DNA from: DYRB01 sp963845265
Lineage (GTDB): Bacteria; Pseudomonadota; Gammaproteobacteria; Chromatiales; Chromatiaceae
Length of the DNA stretch: 64,000 nt
Direction: 5' to 3'
Assembly (NCBI GenBank): GCA_963845265.1
Contig: CAWJRN010000010.1
Location: 186,001-250,000, forward strand
The stretch's first letter is position 1, and each line of letters opens with the position of its first letter. This document shows, one piece after another, positions 29,897 to 39,034 of this stretch. A program made the translations under genes and the position numbers. The notes beneath the pieces were generated by a model. It ran no database searches, was not told the origin of the DNA, and saw only the letters and a program-made list of their open reading frames with translations.

Positions 29897-31849
29897 TCAG
29901 CGTCGTGCCGGATGAATTTCACCTCGCGTGATCAGGCTGCGCCGGATGAATGCAGGCCTCCCTTTAGTCTCTTCAAGTATCTTACCTACGTACTCCCCGA
30001 GCAGCCCCAGGCCGAGGATCGAGAACGACCCGAAAAACATCACCAGAAGCGAAATGAATGTGAGCCCTTTCGGAACCGACTCCGGGTCTGTCATGCGAAC
30101 TGTCACGGTGAACAACGCCAACGCGACCGCGAGGAGTGTTGCGATGCCTCCGATGGCGGTCAACAAGTGCAGGGGCACACGCGAGAACGAGAATATGGCC
30201 TTCTTCGCCCACCCGATATTCTTGACCCAGTTGTTCGTGCTGCGACCAAACATCCGCTCGGGGCGCACGTAGTCGACCCCCAGCTGCCGGAAGCCGACAT
30301 ACGCCCTTAGCCCCCGGAGGAACGCATCGCGCTCCTGACACTGCAGGAGCCAGTAGACCACGGTACGATCCAAAAGCGAGAAGTCCCCCGCGTCCTTGGG
30401 AATCGGAACCTCGCTCAACGCCGCAAACACCCGATAGAAGCCTCGATAGGCGGCCTCGAGCCAGGAAGGCATCTCGCGCTTGATGCGGCGGCCGTACACA
30501 ACGTCGGCGCCAACCCGCCACTCACGGACGAAGTCCTCAATGAGCTCGGGCGGATCCTGCAGGTCCCCGTCCAGCAGCACGCAGGCTTCCTTGCTCGCGA
30601 GCTCCATGCCGCTCCTAAATGCCGCCTGGGAGCCGAAGTTGCGCGAGTGCGTGATACCGACGACGTGGGGATCCCGTGCGCTGATTTTCCTGATCACCTC
30701 TTCGGAATCGTCAGGTGACCCGTCGTTAACGAAGAGAATTTCGTAGTCGAGCCCAAGTCGTTGAAATATTGCCGCCAGCCGTTCATGCATTATCGGGATG
30801 GCCTGCTCGTCCCGGTAGCAGGCAACAACAGCGGATATCGAGCTCTTCTCCTCGCGGCCCCGTTGCTTCTTCGTGAGCTTTGCGAAGTCCTTGGTCTTGA
30901 GATATCCCGCCCACCAATCGCGAGTTCGCAATAGCCCCTCGCGCAGCGGGACGCGCGCGGACCAGTTGAGCAGCGCCTTCGCTTTCGCTGGATCCGCATA
31001 CCAGTCGATGACATCCCAGGCGCGTGCAGCGGCAGGGCTGAACTGGGGCTCATCTGGAATTGCAAAGAGGTCGCGGGCAACGGCGGCAAGATCAGCAAGG
31101 GAGGTCTTCGCGCCCGAACCGATGTTGAAGGAGTCCCCGGCGATCTCAGGCGACATGTGCAGGGCCGCGTCGACGAAGGCCTCGACCACGTCATCGACAT
31201 GCACGAAATCCCGGCTGGTATCGGGCTGTGCAAATCGCGGCAGGGCGCCCCGCAGGCTGTGCTCGCATAGAACCGGAATCAACCGCGAGCTATCTTCGAA
31301 AGGCCCATAAACCGAGTAGATACGCAGGTTGACGACCGGAACGCCTCGCACTTTGCCATAGTAGGCGATCGCCTGACTTGTCGCCGCCTTGCTGACCGCA
31401 TAGTGGCTGTTCGGAACCAAAGGATCCGTCTCGCCCGGCGCCGCTGCGTTGAGCCCGTACTCCGAGGAGCTGCCCGCGTGGACATAGGCGGCAATGCCAA
31501 TTTGACAGACCTCCTCCATCACGCGGACGAAGGACAGGTAGTTGGTCTGGTGAATGCGCTCGTAGTCGGTTTCGAACGAGTAGGCGCCAAATGATGAAAA
31601 GTCGAAGATCGTTTTCGGCTGGACCCGCCGGAGCACGGACGCGACACTCAGCGGATCCTCCAGGTTCAGAAACGCCTGGTTGGCCGCTGGGACGCCTTTC
31701 AGGCGCCAGGAGTCGCCCGTGAAAAACGTGCCGATCGCGTCTGAACGCGCTTCGAGGCACTGGCGCAGCAGGTTCACGCCGACGAACCCGCTGGCACCGA
31801 TGACGAGCAAGGGCCCGGACAGGCTGTGGATCTTGGTGTGCGTCCCCAT
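29897..31849 (-). CDS. Fusion of NAD-dependent epimerase/dehydratase and DPM/ArnC-like glycosyltransferase
   Basis: 650 residues. Residues 1-320 are an extended SDR: Rossmann motif LLVIGASGFVGVNLL, catalytic SSSEYG with YAVSK about residue 150, NLRIYSVYGPFEDSSRL. Residues about 335-560 are a GT2 domain: SAVVACYRDEQAIPI, EILFVNDGSPDDSEEV, ITHSRNFGSQAAFRSG, DGDLQDPPELI. Two C-terminal membrane helices (about 565-590 and 605-630) match ArnC/GtrB-type polyprenyl-phosphate glycosyltransferases. One polypeptide would thus make a nucleotide sugar (or modify it) and transfer the sugar to undecaprenyl phosphate. Confidence 0.92.
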   Translation of the reverse strand: MGTHTKIHSLSGPLLVIGASGFVGVNLLRQCLEARSDAIGTFFTGDSWRLKGVPAANQAFLNLEDPLSVASVLRRVQPKTIFDFSSFGAYSFETDYERIHQTNYLSFVRVMEEVCQIGIAAYVHAGSSSEYGLNAAAPGETDPLVPNSHYAVSKAATSQAIAYYGKVRGVPVVNLRIYSVYGPFEDSSRLIPVLCEHSLRGALPRFAQPDTSRDFVHVDDVVEAFVDAALHMSPEIAGDSFNIGSGAKTSLADLAAVARDLFAIPDEPQFSPAAARAWDVIDWYADPAKAKALLNWSARVPLREGLLRTRDWWAGYLKTKDFAKLTKKQRGREEKSSISAVVACYRDEQAIPIMHERLAAIFQRLGLDYEILFVNDGSPDDSEEVIRKISARDPHVVGITHSRNFGSQAAFRSGMELASKEACVLLDGDLQDPPELIEDFVREWRVGADVVYGRRIKREMPSWLEAAYRGFYRVFAALSEVPIPKDAGDFSLLDRTVVYWLLQCQERDAFLRGLRAYVGFRQLGVDYVRPERMFGRSTNNWVKNIGWAKKAIFSFSRVPLHLLTAIGGIATLLAVALALFTVTVRMTDPESVPKGLTFISLLVMFFGSFSILGLGLLGEYVGKILEETKGRPAFIRRSLITRGEIHPARR

Positions 31850-31855
31850 TCCTGG

Positions 31856-32743
31856 TTAGCCCCCCGCGACCATGGCGCGAATCCCGCTGGCATCAAGGCC
31901 GCACAAGGCGCGATGAAATGCTTGGGAGCCGAACCGTCCAGTCGGGTAACCGCAGGCATGGCGATGAACAAACCGTGCAGCGCGCATACCCCGTTTCGCT
32001 ATTGCGAGCGCGAGGTGCATTCCGAGTCCGCCTGCCGCGACGTGCTCCTCCACGACGAATAGGTCACCTCCGTCGGCTTGGGCCCAGAATGCTTCGGGCA
32101 CGGATTCTGCGGTGAACTCCGTCACAGCCCAGACCGCGGGCCTCTCAGACGCGGAAAGATCCTGAAGCGCCCGCCACGCTTCCCCTACCAACGGTCCGAG
32201 CACGGCCAGCGCACCTCGCCCCCCGTGCAACACCTGGCGCCACGGCGCGTAGGCGGGAACCGTTGTGCCTGTGGGTCGACAGTCGTAACCGAGGCGCAGA
32301 TACGTGGGTGAGCTGATGTCCGCGAGCACCGTGGATATATCCTCGTCAAACGCGGGAACCAGCGTTCGGACCCCAAGGGCATTCATGGCCGCACAGTCCT
32401 CAAGCGCGTGATGGGTCGGCCCCATGTAGCCATACGCGTAGCCGCCGCCATTGCCGACCAGACAGACTGGGAGTCGTGCCATACAGATATCGTTCCGTAT
32501 CTGCTCGTACGGTCGCGCGTAGCAGAAAGGTGCGATGCTGTAAGCGAAGACCGTGAAGCCTTCCCGAGCCAGCCCTGCGGCCACCCCGATCATGTTCTGC
32601 TCGGCGACTCCGGCATTGATAAACCGACCTCCGAAAGCCGTCCTTACTTCCTCGAGCGCCATAAATCCCAGGTCGCCCGTCAAAAAAAAACAATCGTCGC
32701 GATTCAACTGCGAAATCATGGTGCTGGCGAAGGCGTTTCTCAT
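31856..32743 (-). CDS. Transketolase-like C-terminal subunit
   Basis: 295 residues with the pyrimidine-binding transketolase domain and C-terminal domain: MRNAFASTMISQLNRDD, GRFINAGVAEQNMIGVAAGL (INxGVAEQ with the catalytic Glu), GNGGGYAYGYMGPTHHALED, then VFVVEEHVAAGGLG-type end (LFVVEEHVAAGGLGMHLA). It pairs with the upstream N-terminal half to make a thiamine-diphosphate enzyme that moves two-carbon units. Four-base overlap with that gene. In this locus it may make an unusual or branched sugar. Confidence 0.9.
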   Translation of the reverse strand: MRNAFASTMISQLNRDDCFFLTGDLGFMALEEVRTAFGGRFINAGVAEQNMIGVAAGLAREGFTVFAYSIAPFCYARPYEQIRNDICMARLPVCLVGNGGGYAYGYMGPTHHALEDCAAMNALGVRTLVPAFDEDISTVLADISSPTYLRLGYDCRPTGTTVPAYAPWRQVLHGGRGALAVLGPLVGEAWRALQDLSASERPAVWAVTEFTAESVPEAFWAQADGGDLFVVEEHVAAGGLGMHLALAIAKRGMRAARFVHRHACGYPTGRFGSQAFHRALCGLDASGIRAMVAGG

Positions 32744-33570
32744 GGTGCGCGGCCCCCATCAAGCTCAACGCGAGCAGACTCGTATTGGTCTGTCGACAGG
32801 GGCAAGTAGTGCGACTCCACCTTCCCCTCGAAGTGCAGCCCCTTGCCTTTGGTGGTGTTCAGAATCACGACGTTCGGCCGGTCGGGCGCCCTGGCCCCCA
32901 GCGACGCCGTGATGGCTCCGCAATCATGACCGTCGACACGGTGCACGCTCGGACCGAAGGCCGCGATGCGGTCGGTCAGGTCGCCGCAGGAGATGACTTC
33001 CTGCGTCGTCCCAAACCCCTGCAGCCCATTCTGATCGATCATAATCGTGAGATTTCCGAGGCGATGGTGGACGGCAAAGGTCAGTGCCTCCCAGCAGCTC
33101 CCTTCCTGCCACTCCCCGTCTGAACAGAGGCAGTAGATCTGGCGACCCGAGCGCCTGTGTCTCGCCGCGACTGCTAGACCAGCCGCAAGCGACGGGCCGT
33201 GGCCAAGGGAGCCGGTTGAGAAATAGAGCCCTGGGATGCCCGAACCACTCGGGTGCCCGGGCAGCGCGGTATCATCGCGCGAGAAGGTTTGCAGGTCGGC
33301 ATTGGTGAGTTTGCCCATGCTCCATAGCGTGACATAAAGAGCCCCCGCGGAATGCCCTTTGGACAATACGAAGCGGTCGTCTGTCTGCATCACGGCATGG
33401 TGCAGCACCATCATTGCGTCGAGACAGGAGAGATTGCCTCCGATATGGCCGCACTTGGACTCATAGTGCATTCTAATGAGGCGGGCCCGTGCGTCAGCAA
33501 GCAGGGCACGCAGGGACGCGTCAGCCAATTTACTATCGGTCACAAGGCGAGACTTCCATCTACTGGGCAA
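32740..33570 (-). CDS. Transketolase-like N-terminal (TPP-binding) subunit
   Basis: 276 residues. CGHIGGNLSCLDAMMVLHHAV, FVLSKGHSAGALYVTLW, GSLGHGPSLAAGLAVAARHR are transketolase signatures. The TPP motif reads CSDGEWQEGSCWEAL...NLTIMIDQNGLQ, with Ser where GDGE is usual. TKGKGLHFEGKVESHY matches the later loop. Forms a split transketolase with the next gene. Such split pairs occur in secondary metabolite and surface polysaccharide loci apart from the pentose-phosphate enzyme. Confidence 0.92.
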   Translation of the reverse strand: MPSRWKSRLVTDSKLADASLRALLADARARLIRMHYESKCGHIGGNLSCLDAMMVLHHAVMQTDDRFVLSKGHSAGALYVTLWSMGKLTNADLQTFSRDDTALPGHPSGSGIPGLYFSTGSLGHGPSLAAGLAVAARHRRSGRQIYCLCSDGEWQEGSCWEALTFAVHHRLGNLTIMIDQNGLQGFGTTQEVISCGDLTDRIAAFGPSVHRVDGHDCGAITASLGARAPDRPNVVILNTTKGKGLHFEGKVESHYLPLSTDQYESARVELDGGRAP

Positions 33571-33597
33571 TTGGCGGTTTGGGTCCGCGTTCTCCGA

Positions 33598-34971
33598 TCA
33601 CTGACTACGAAAGAGACGCGCCTCACATAAACCTTTGTGCGGAATAGAGGGCGCTTTGTCCAGCGAAAAGGGTTGCCACGGGGTGTCCGGAGGATTCGAA
33701 ATCATCGCACTGCTTCCGCGATCGCGGAGCAGAATCGCCATGGACGGATAGGTCCACGACCAAGCGGTCCGCAGGGCCGAACCGCGCAGCGCTTCGAACC
33801 GGTCGTCCGGAGACAGGTCGGTACCAAGGACCTTGCAGAACTTTTCAATGTCTTGGCTCCAGCGATATGTGCCGACTACATCTCCCGCTACGGCAAAAGC
33901 AAACGGAACAAGAAAAACCACAGAGGTCGATGCCGACTGCCGCGAAGCGAGCCACGCTGGCCGCAGCCACCAGACTAAGAACAGTAGCATCAAAACCACG
34001 GGCAGGAGGATCGCCAGAAACGCTCGATTGTAATAATAAACACCGAACCAATCGAGTCGTATGATCCAAACCAGGAACACGCCACCCAACACCGCGCTAG
34101 TCGCGACACAAAGCAGACGCTTCCATCGCCCCTTTGTTAGCACCGCAACCACCGCCGCAAGCCCCGAAAAAAGTAAAAGGACCTGCGGGTTCTTTAAATA
34201 ATCAAAAAGACTTCCGGCAAACAAGCCAAGATTGGCGGGATCGCGTGGAGCGATGAAGCCTCCAAAACCAGTGGCCGCGCCCAGCAGAAATAGAAATGAT
34301 GTCAACACCAACCCGATACGATCAACCTGTCCTCGACACCGAACCGCCAACATGAACGCCCACGCCGCGAGGATTGGCCCGGCCATCAACATTCCTTCGT
34401 ACGACCTAATCAATGCGAACGCGAGCCCAGGTAGCAATAGACCACGAAGCATCGGCGCTTCCCTTTCGAGGGCAAGCACAGCAACTGAAAGCCAGACGAA
34501 GGCAAACATCACGTTCGCTTCGCTATTGATAAAATTGACCCCAAAGCCAAATACAGTGGCAGCAAACCCGATGATCGAAAATAAAATAAATTGCCGCCTA
34601 ACGATATATAGTGCCAACAAAAATGCCACGGTTGGTACGACTAAAGTTCCGATAGAGTACAGCGCCGCATAGATACTTACTGCATTTACGCCAAGGCGTT
34701 GCCCTAATAAAACAGGGGCCTGATAAATCAGCCCGACAAAAGCTCTGTACGAATCCCACTCCAGAAATCGCCCTGGATTGGCGAGAATAGAAAGAAGTAT
34801 CCAAGCCGTATCAGCATATAATGTTCGCGCCGTAACGACGGCATATGCTGTGGCTCCACTCCAGAGGCCAGCACTCGTAATGAGGGCCAATGATCTGGAA
34901 ACCGACGATACTCGTGCCGCCTGCGAGTCCAACTTTATTTCACCACTAAAGAAACGATTGACACCAGCCAA
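33598..34971 (-). CDS. Polytopic membrane protein of the glycan operon
   Basis: 457 residues with about 10-11 predicted membrane helices, for example IYAALYSIGTLVVPTVAFLL, FILFSIIGFAATVFGFGVNF and AILLPVVLMLLFLVWWL. A soluble C-terminal part of roughly 90 residues follows (WSQDIEKFCKVLGTDLSPDD). Layout resembles GT-C or Wzy/O-acetyl-type glycan enzymes, but I see no clear catalytic Asp motif, so no reaction is assigned. AT-richer than the core genes. First gene of the operon, 27 bases before the transketolase N subunit. Confidence 0.75.
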   Translation of the reverse strand: MAGVNRFFSGEIKLDSQAARVSSVSRSLALITSAGLWSGATAYAVVTARTLYADTAWILLSILANPGRFLEWDSYRAFVGLIYQAPVLLGQRLGVNAVSIYAALYSIGTLVVPTVAFLLALYIVRRQFILFSIIGFAATVFGFGVNFINSEANVMFAFVWLSVAVLALEREAPMLRGLLLPGLAFALIRSYEGMLMAGPILAAWAFMLAVRCRGQVDRIGLVLTSFLFLLGAATGFGGFIAPRDPANLGLFAGSLFDYLKNPQVLLLFSGLAAVVAVLTKGRWKRLLCVATSAVLGGVFLVWIIRLDWFGVYYYNRAFLAILLPVVLMLLFLVWWLRPAWLASRQSASTSVVFLVPFAFAVAGDVVGTYRWSQDIEKFCKVLGTDLSPDDRFEALRGSALRTAWSWTYPSMAILLRDRGSSAMISNPPDTPWQPFSLDKAPSIPHKGLCEARLFRSQ

Positions 34972-35125
34972 AGACTCGAAAAGCGCTTATTCGTTAACCG
35001 GAACCCCTCAGAATTCAACTTTGATCCGTCTGTCGGATTCTTAGTGGCGTGATCGGATTCAGAATATGCAAGCTGGCGTAGAGAGTACGCAACCCGGCGC
35101 TGCGACTGGAAGTCAAGGACCCTGC
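34972..35125. other. Operon upstream region
   Basis: Non-coding. Probably holds the promoter for the leftward glycan operon; no convincing -35/-10 pair was identified. Confidence 0.35.
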
Positions 35126-35526
35126 TCATGTGCCCAATGTGCTGCCCGCCTCCTGTGGTTCTCCGGGATCTTGTGCGTGGGCCCAACTCCGGATTACCCG
35201 CCCATGCTCCATCAGTACCGCGATGCGGCACATCTTCTTTACCAGCCCCTCGGGGTGCGGAGCAAGGACGATGATCGCCGCCTTGTCGGTGAACGCTTGC
35301 AGCGGCCGGTTAGCGATCGCGAAGAACGCGGCCTCGCCCACGACGCTGGCTTCGTCCAGCAGCCGGATGTCGGCTTGGATCGAGGCCGATACCGCGTATG
35401 TCGGGCGCATGCGCATGCGCGCCGAGTAGGCACGGATGGGTAGTCCGAGGAAACTGCCGAACTCTGTGAACTCGGCGCTCTCGTCCATCCGCGCATCGAA
35501 CTCAGCCTTGGGCATCTCGAAGAGGT
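35126..35526 (-). pseudogene. Wzt/KpsT-like polysaccharide ABC transporter ATPase, C-terminal remnant
   Basis: The frame carries FTEFGSFLGLPIRAYSARMR, then MRPTYAVSASIQADIRLLDE and VLMEHGRVIRSW, matching the helical, signature, Walker B and tail regions of O-antigen exporters (usual form: DLPVRTYSSGMRMRLAFAV, LLMDE). Substitutions at the signature (SSG to SAR) and Walker B, and loss of everything upstream including Walker A, show it is dead. The IS91 copy 3 terminus lies at its cut end. Confidence 0.75.
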
Positions 35527-35936
35527 ATAGGAAGTTCGACCGCACGGGCGGCTGAAGTGAGGCCAAACGTAGCATCGACGGGAGGGCCGTGGCAAGCCCC
35601 GCAAGGGAGCCGACGGGGAGGGACGGGGCGAGGTAGCCGTCTCGGAGGGGGCCGAGGGGGCGTGGGGGGGTTGCCGGGGTATGAGGGCAGCGAGGGGCGC
35701 GTCGCTGGCGGGTGGCGACGGTGGAAGGAGGCTACCACTGCACTTCCTGATTGAAGACATACTCGGGTGACGGTTGCGCCAGGGCCTCCCAGTCCGGTCC
35801 GAGATCGATCGGTGGGTCGTTCCAGGCCGGCGGTCCGCGGGCCGGAGTTATCCGGGGCGGCTCGGCCGGCTCGCCGATGTGGTTGAGTATCCGCCGCATC
35901 GGGGCGGTCTCAGTGATGAAGGCGATGATGCGCACA
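35527..35936 (-). mobile_element. IS91-family remnant, copy 3 (diverged)
   Basis: Begins GGAAGTTCGACCGCACGGGC, resembling the terminus of copies 1 and 2, and encodes the transposase C-terminal 67 residues (IAFITETAPMRRILNHIGEP, ending VFNQEVQW). Older than the other copies judging by many substitutions. Confidence 0.8.
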
Positions 35937-36074
35937 GTGTCCGCTATCCATTGGATTGCCGCCGTTCTTGTTCAAAGGGCCAGTGTCCGTTCCGGGTCGA
36001 TTCCGGACCTTGCCGCCACCTTCCGGGCGGTGCTGCAGTGTGGGATAGATAGCCGGTGGCGAGGTGGACGAATC
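35937..36074. other. Unassigned junction DNA
   Basis: No gene. It joins the IS91 remnant to the cut end of an IS1595 transposase. Confidence 0.35.
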
Positions 36075-36794
36075 CTAGAAGTTCGTGACGAAATACACTT
36101 GGAAACAACGCCCATAGTTGGCCACCGCCGCCTTGGCGGCGGCCAGACTGGACAGGGCATCGGTGACGAGGTGAACGGTGGGGTGCAGGGCCTTGGTCGC
36201 CCACGCCAGGATCGATTCGCCTTTGAGGTTGGGCAACGCATCGAGCCGCACATGCCAGGGGTGGCCCTCCTCGCTCAACTCCACCGCAGCGATAAACGGC
36301 ATCTTGTTCTGCGAGCCGCGCCCTGGCTTGCCGGCGTGCACGCCGCCGAGGTAAGCATCGTCGGCGATCACGACCCCGTGCAACCGGCTCGTGGACTCCC
36401 GTTCGGCCATCGCCTCCATGAGCTTGTGCTTGACCCGCCAGGCGGTACGGTAGGACACCCCGAGATGGCGCTTCAGCGACAGCGCCGAGAAGTCGTTCTT
36501 GTTCTGCCCGATCAGGTACTCGGCCAGGAACCACTTCGTCAGCGGGAGCTTGGTGGCCTGGAACAGTGTCCCGGACAGCAGGCTAGTTTGTGTGCGGCAC
36601 TGCGCGCACTGCCAATACTGGCGCCCCTCGACCCAGAAGGTCGAGTGGGCCTGTCCGCCGCAGACCGGACAGACAAACCCCGCGGGCCAGCGCCTGCGCT
36701 CCAGCGCCGCCTCACACTGCGCCTCGGTGCCGTAGAGGGCAAAAAACTCCGCCAACGACTGGCCGGGCTGAAACTGGATGGCATTCTGGGGCAT
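36075..36794 (-). pseudogene. IS1595-family transposase, C-terminally truncated
   Basis: 239 residues. Zinc-ribbon CPVCGGQAHSTFWVEGRQYW with CAQCRTQTSLLSGTLFQATK, then TKWFLAEYLIGQNKNDFSAL and the ISXO2-like catalytic region with VVIADDAYLGG, GRGSQNKMPFIAAVELS and LVTDALSSL. The family sequence stops after AVANYGRCFQ, before the NTVLGNLKTA segment carrying the last catalytic residue. The IS end, with GGCTCAAAACGTGAGCC arms, is near 36841-36857. Confidence 0.85.
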
Positions 36795-37209
36795 CGAGGG
36801 TTTCCTCGGCGGGTGGATGCCGCAGATTCTCCTCCCCCAGGCGGCTCAAAACGTGAGCCTGCCTCCGCCGCGCGGCTGCGCACGGCGGCTGGCTGAGGTA
36901 CGACGCTAATCGCCTCGACTAAATCGGTTTTCCGGGGCCGTTCGTGCCACTTCGGCTCTGTGACATGCCGTATTCGCATTTTCCCGCCCCGCCTCCCTCG
37001 GAAGTGGCCACTCACCCAATTGCAAGCGCCAGATAGCGACTCCAGGAGCCTTGCGCGCCACCCGCGTTGGGGCTATCGTCGGCCTAATCTCGTCGTGGGC
37101 CAGTTCGTGGGACGGTTGAATTTCCTATCCGTTATCCGTATCCGTATCCCTCTGACAAAAGTCGTCGGTCCGAATCTTTAGCCATTCAGTTGTCGTATGG
37201 GGGCTACGC
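36795..37209. other. Non-coding stretch with a GGATA-repeat motif
   Basis: No gene recognised. At 37113-37150 the minus strand reads GGATAC-GGATAC-GGATAAC-GGATAGG followed by AAATTCAACCG, which matches the IS91 terminus with one mismatch but has no IS91 body beside it. Confidence 0.5.
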
Positions 37210-38316
37210 ATGATATTTGAGTCCGTTTTGTACAAAACTGAACTTTGGAAAAAAATGACCGCGGGGGGGGCACTGAACAAAAGATCAACCAACCTGGTTC
37301 GGGTTGACGGCGCCCTTAAGCAATACAAGCTGGTCCCGAGCCTTGCGAACCTTGACTATGTCGAAGAGTGTGCCAGGTTTTGGAATGCGACTACCAAGAC
37401 CGTCAGTGCTAGTCGAACTCATGCATATGATCAGCTTATTAAGGCGATATCGACTGAGAAGGAACGATTGCAGAAACTGGACAACGTTGCAACAGAACGG
37501 CGCCTCAGGGAGGCGGCTCTGCTGATCGTCAATAAATTCAATGCTGACATTCACGAGCATTACCTTGGTGCCCTGAGGAAAACTTTTGTTTCGCCACCTG
37601 AAGGACATACCTACTGCTATAGGCGGTTCAGTGACAACGGTTGGAAATCACACCTGCTCAAGGTCTACAAGGTAGATGGATCAGATATCGGTAGTCACAA
37701 AGGAGTTACGCCGACGATCGCAGCACAAGAGCTAAATCGGTTTCCCAATTTCCCGAAAGAGAACTTTCCTCCCTACGATCGACTCATCTGCTTCCCCGTG
37801 AACAGTACTACGCTCCATAACCTTGTACACGAAATGCTGCATTGGTGTTGTCACGAGCAGTTCAGAGTGGGCGAGCGATGCAAGGGAGTGAAAGCCGAGG
37901 ATTTTGAATTCTGTCGTGAGTCAATCACGGAGTATCTTGCGAGATTGGCCCTCCCTGCAGGCAGTCAAGACGCGCAAGGTGGGTATCAACATTACATGAG
38001 TAAGATCGAATATATTATCAGTGAGGGTGATGGTCACGTCCCACTTGATGATGTCAAGAAAGCCTACTTCAAGGGAGAGAAAGTGGGCAATTTGTTGGAG
38101 CGTATGATTCGGTGTAAGGACTCGGAACTCAACGAGGAACAGAAGCAAGCGGGAAGAATAGCCGCTTTGAACATGACAAAAAATTTCAATGATCCGAATA
38201 AGGTAAGTGAGACAATCTCGCTTGGAATAGTAAAAGCGTTTGAACGATGCCAGGATACCGATCGGCACTTTCAGGAACTCTCACCAGCGTGGCGGGAATT
38301 CATCCGCAAGAAATAG
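37210..38316 (+). CDS. Putative zinc metalloprotease-like protein (HExxH), low GC
   Basis: 368 residues; an alternative start at 37255 drops the first 15. Central motif NLVHEMLHWCCHEQF near residue 205 contains HExxH, and about 35 residues later FCRESITEYLARLAL supplies a Glu in the position of the third zinc ligand of gluzincins. No signal peptide or membrane helix; the rest is charged helical sequence. No family recognised with confidence. Composition is AT-richer than neighbours, and it is flanked by IS debris, suggesting recent acquisition. The 5' region includes GTTTTGTACAAAAC (37225-37238), the core of the palindromes near 5-7 kb. Confidence 0.65.
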   Translation: MIFESVLYKTELWKKMTAGGALNKRSTNLVRVDGALKQYKLVPSLANLDYVEECARFWNATTKTVSASRTHAYDQLIKAISTEKERLQKLDNVATERRLREAALLIVNKFNADIHEHYLGALRKTFVSPPEGHTYCYRRFSDNGWKSHLLKVYKVDGSDIGSHKGVTPTIAAQELNRFPNFPKENFPPYDRLICFPVNSTTLHNLVHEMLHWCCHEQFRVGERCKGVKAEDFEFCRESITEYLARLALPAGSQDAQGGYQHYMSKIEYIISEGDGHVPLDDVKKAYFKGEKVGNLLERMIRCKDSELNEEQKQAGRIAALNMTKNFNDPNKVSETISLGIVKAFERCQDTDRHFQELSPAWREFIRKK

Positions 38317-38429
38317 TCCACCAGTCGCAGCCCTATGCAGTCGATAATCTTAAGTTGCAGATACGAGTTGATGCGAGAGTATCAACTACCAGCAAACTGC
38401 TGTTATGAAGCATCGTAGGATGCGGTGAG
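38317..38429. repeat. Intergenic region with a GTAGGATGCGGT hairpin
   Basis: GATGCGGT and ACCGCATC arms at 38419-38443 belong to the same dispersed type as 4660 and 12297. Confidence 0.5.
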
Positions 38430-38913
38430 GCACAAACCGCATCGATCGCGAACGACGCGCCTCGCTCCGCTCGCATTACCGGACCTCACTGCTACTTCGA
38501 ATGGCTCCGACTTCCGCGCACCGCCGCCCGTGTCTTCGCTTTTTACACTTGTTCACAGGTGCCCGCATCCGGTGGACCGATGCTCGGATCTCCTCGGTTT
38601 CCGTGGACTCGCATTGTCAGGCTCGACATGGCCTCGGGCCCCGGGGAGTACCTGCATCGCTCGCCAATTCGCGATACCGGTTGTTGCCTGCCGTACGGAC
38701 AAACCCGCCGGCACTCTCCCACGATAGCTCTTCGGGGCTCAACACCTTCAAGGTCGGCTTCATCCGTTACCCTTACACCTCGCCTGCTTTCGTGCCTACG
38801 CATCTGCACGCCCGATACCGCACGCACAGCAAGGCTCGATACTGGGCTTGTGGCTAGCGATTACCCAGATCGGATTCCCACCCACTACAGTACGTGGCAT
38901 TGCCGAGCCGCAC
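38430..38913 (-). ncRNA. Group II intron-like RNA remnant (5' part, no reverse transcriptase)
   Basis: On the minus strand the segment begins GTGCGGCTC, the conserved intron 5' end, and continues with AGTGGGTGGGAATCCGATC, TAGCCACAAGCCC, CGAGGTGTAAGGGTAACGG and ATGAAGCCGACC, which resemble bacterial group II intron domain I. No domain V and no intron-encoded protein are visible before 38430, so it is 3'-truncated. All plus-strand frames stay open for long stretches, typical of structured RNA rather than coding DNA. Confidence 0.5.
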
Positions 38914-38921
38914 TGGCCCGG

Positions 38922-38947
38922 GTGACCCTGGTTCAAGCCCGGGTCAC
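38922..38947 (-). repeat. Inverted repeat just upstream of the intron-like RNA
   Basis: GTGACCC and GGGTCAC arms with a 12-base loop, ending nine bases before the intron 5' end. Some group II introns insert next to such hairpins. Confidence 0.6.
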
Positions 38948-39002
38948 AAGAGCGCCTGGGCTCTGCCATCGGATTTGCAGGTCTTCGGAAGGCATAGAGA
39001 GC

Positions 39003-39025
39003 GACAGCCTCGGGGCGAGGCTGTC
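39003..39025. repeat. Perfect 10-bp hairpin GACAGCCTCG / CGAGGCTGTC
   Basis: Three-base loop. Downstream of the multihaem cytochrome terminator; may reinforce termination. Confidence 0.7.
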
Positions 39026-39034
39026 AAGCGGCAC

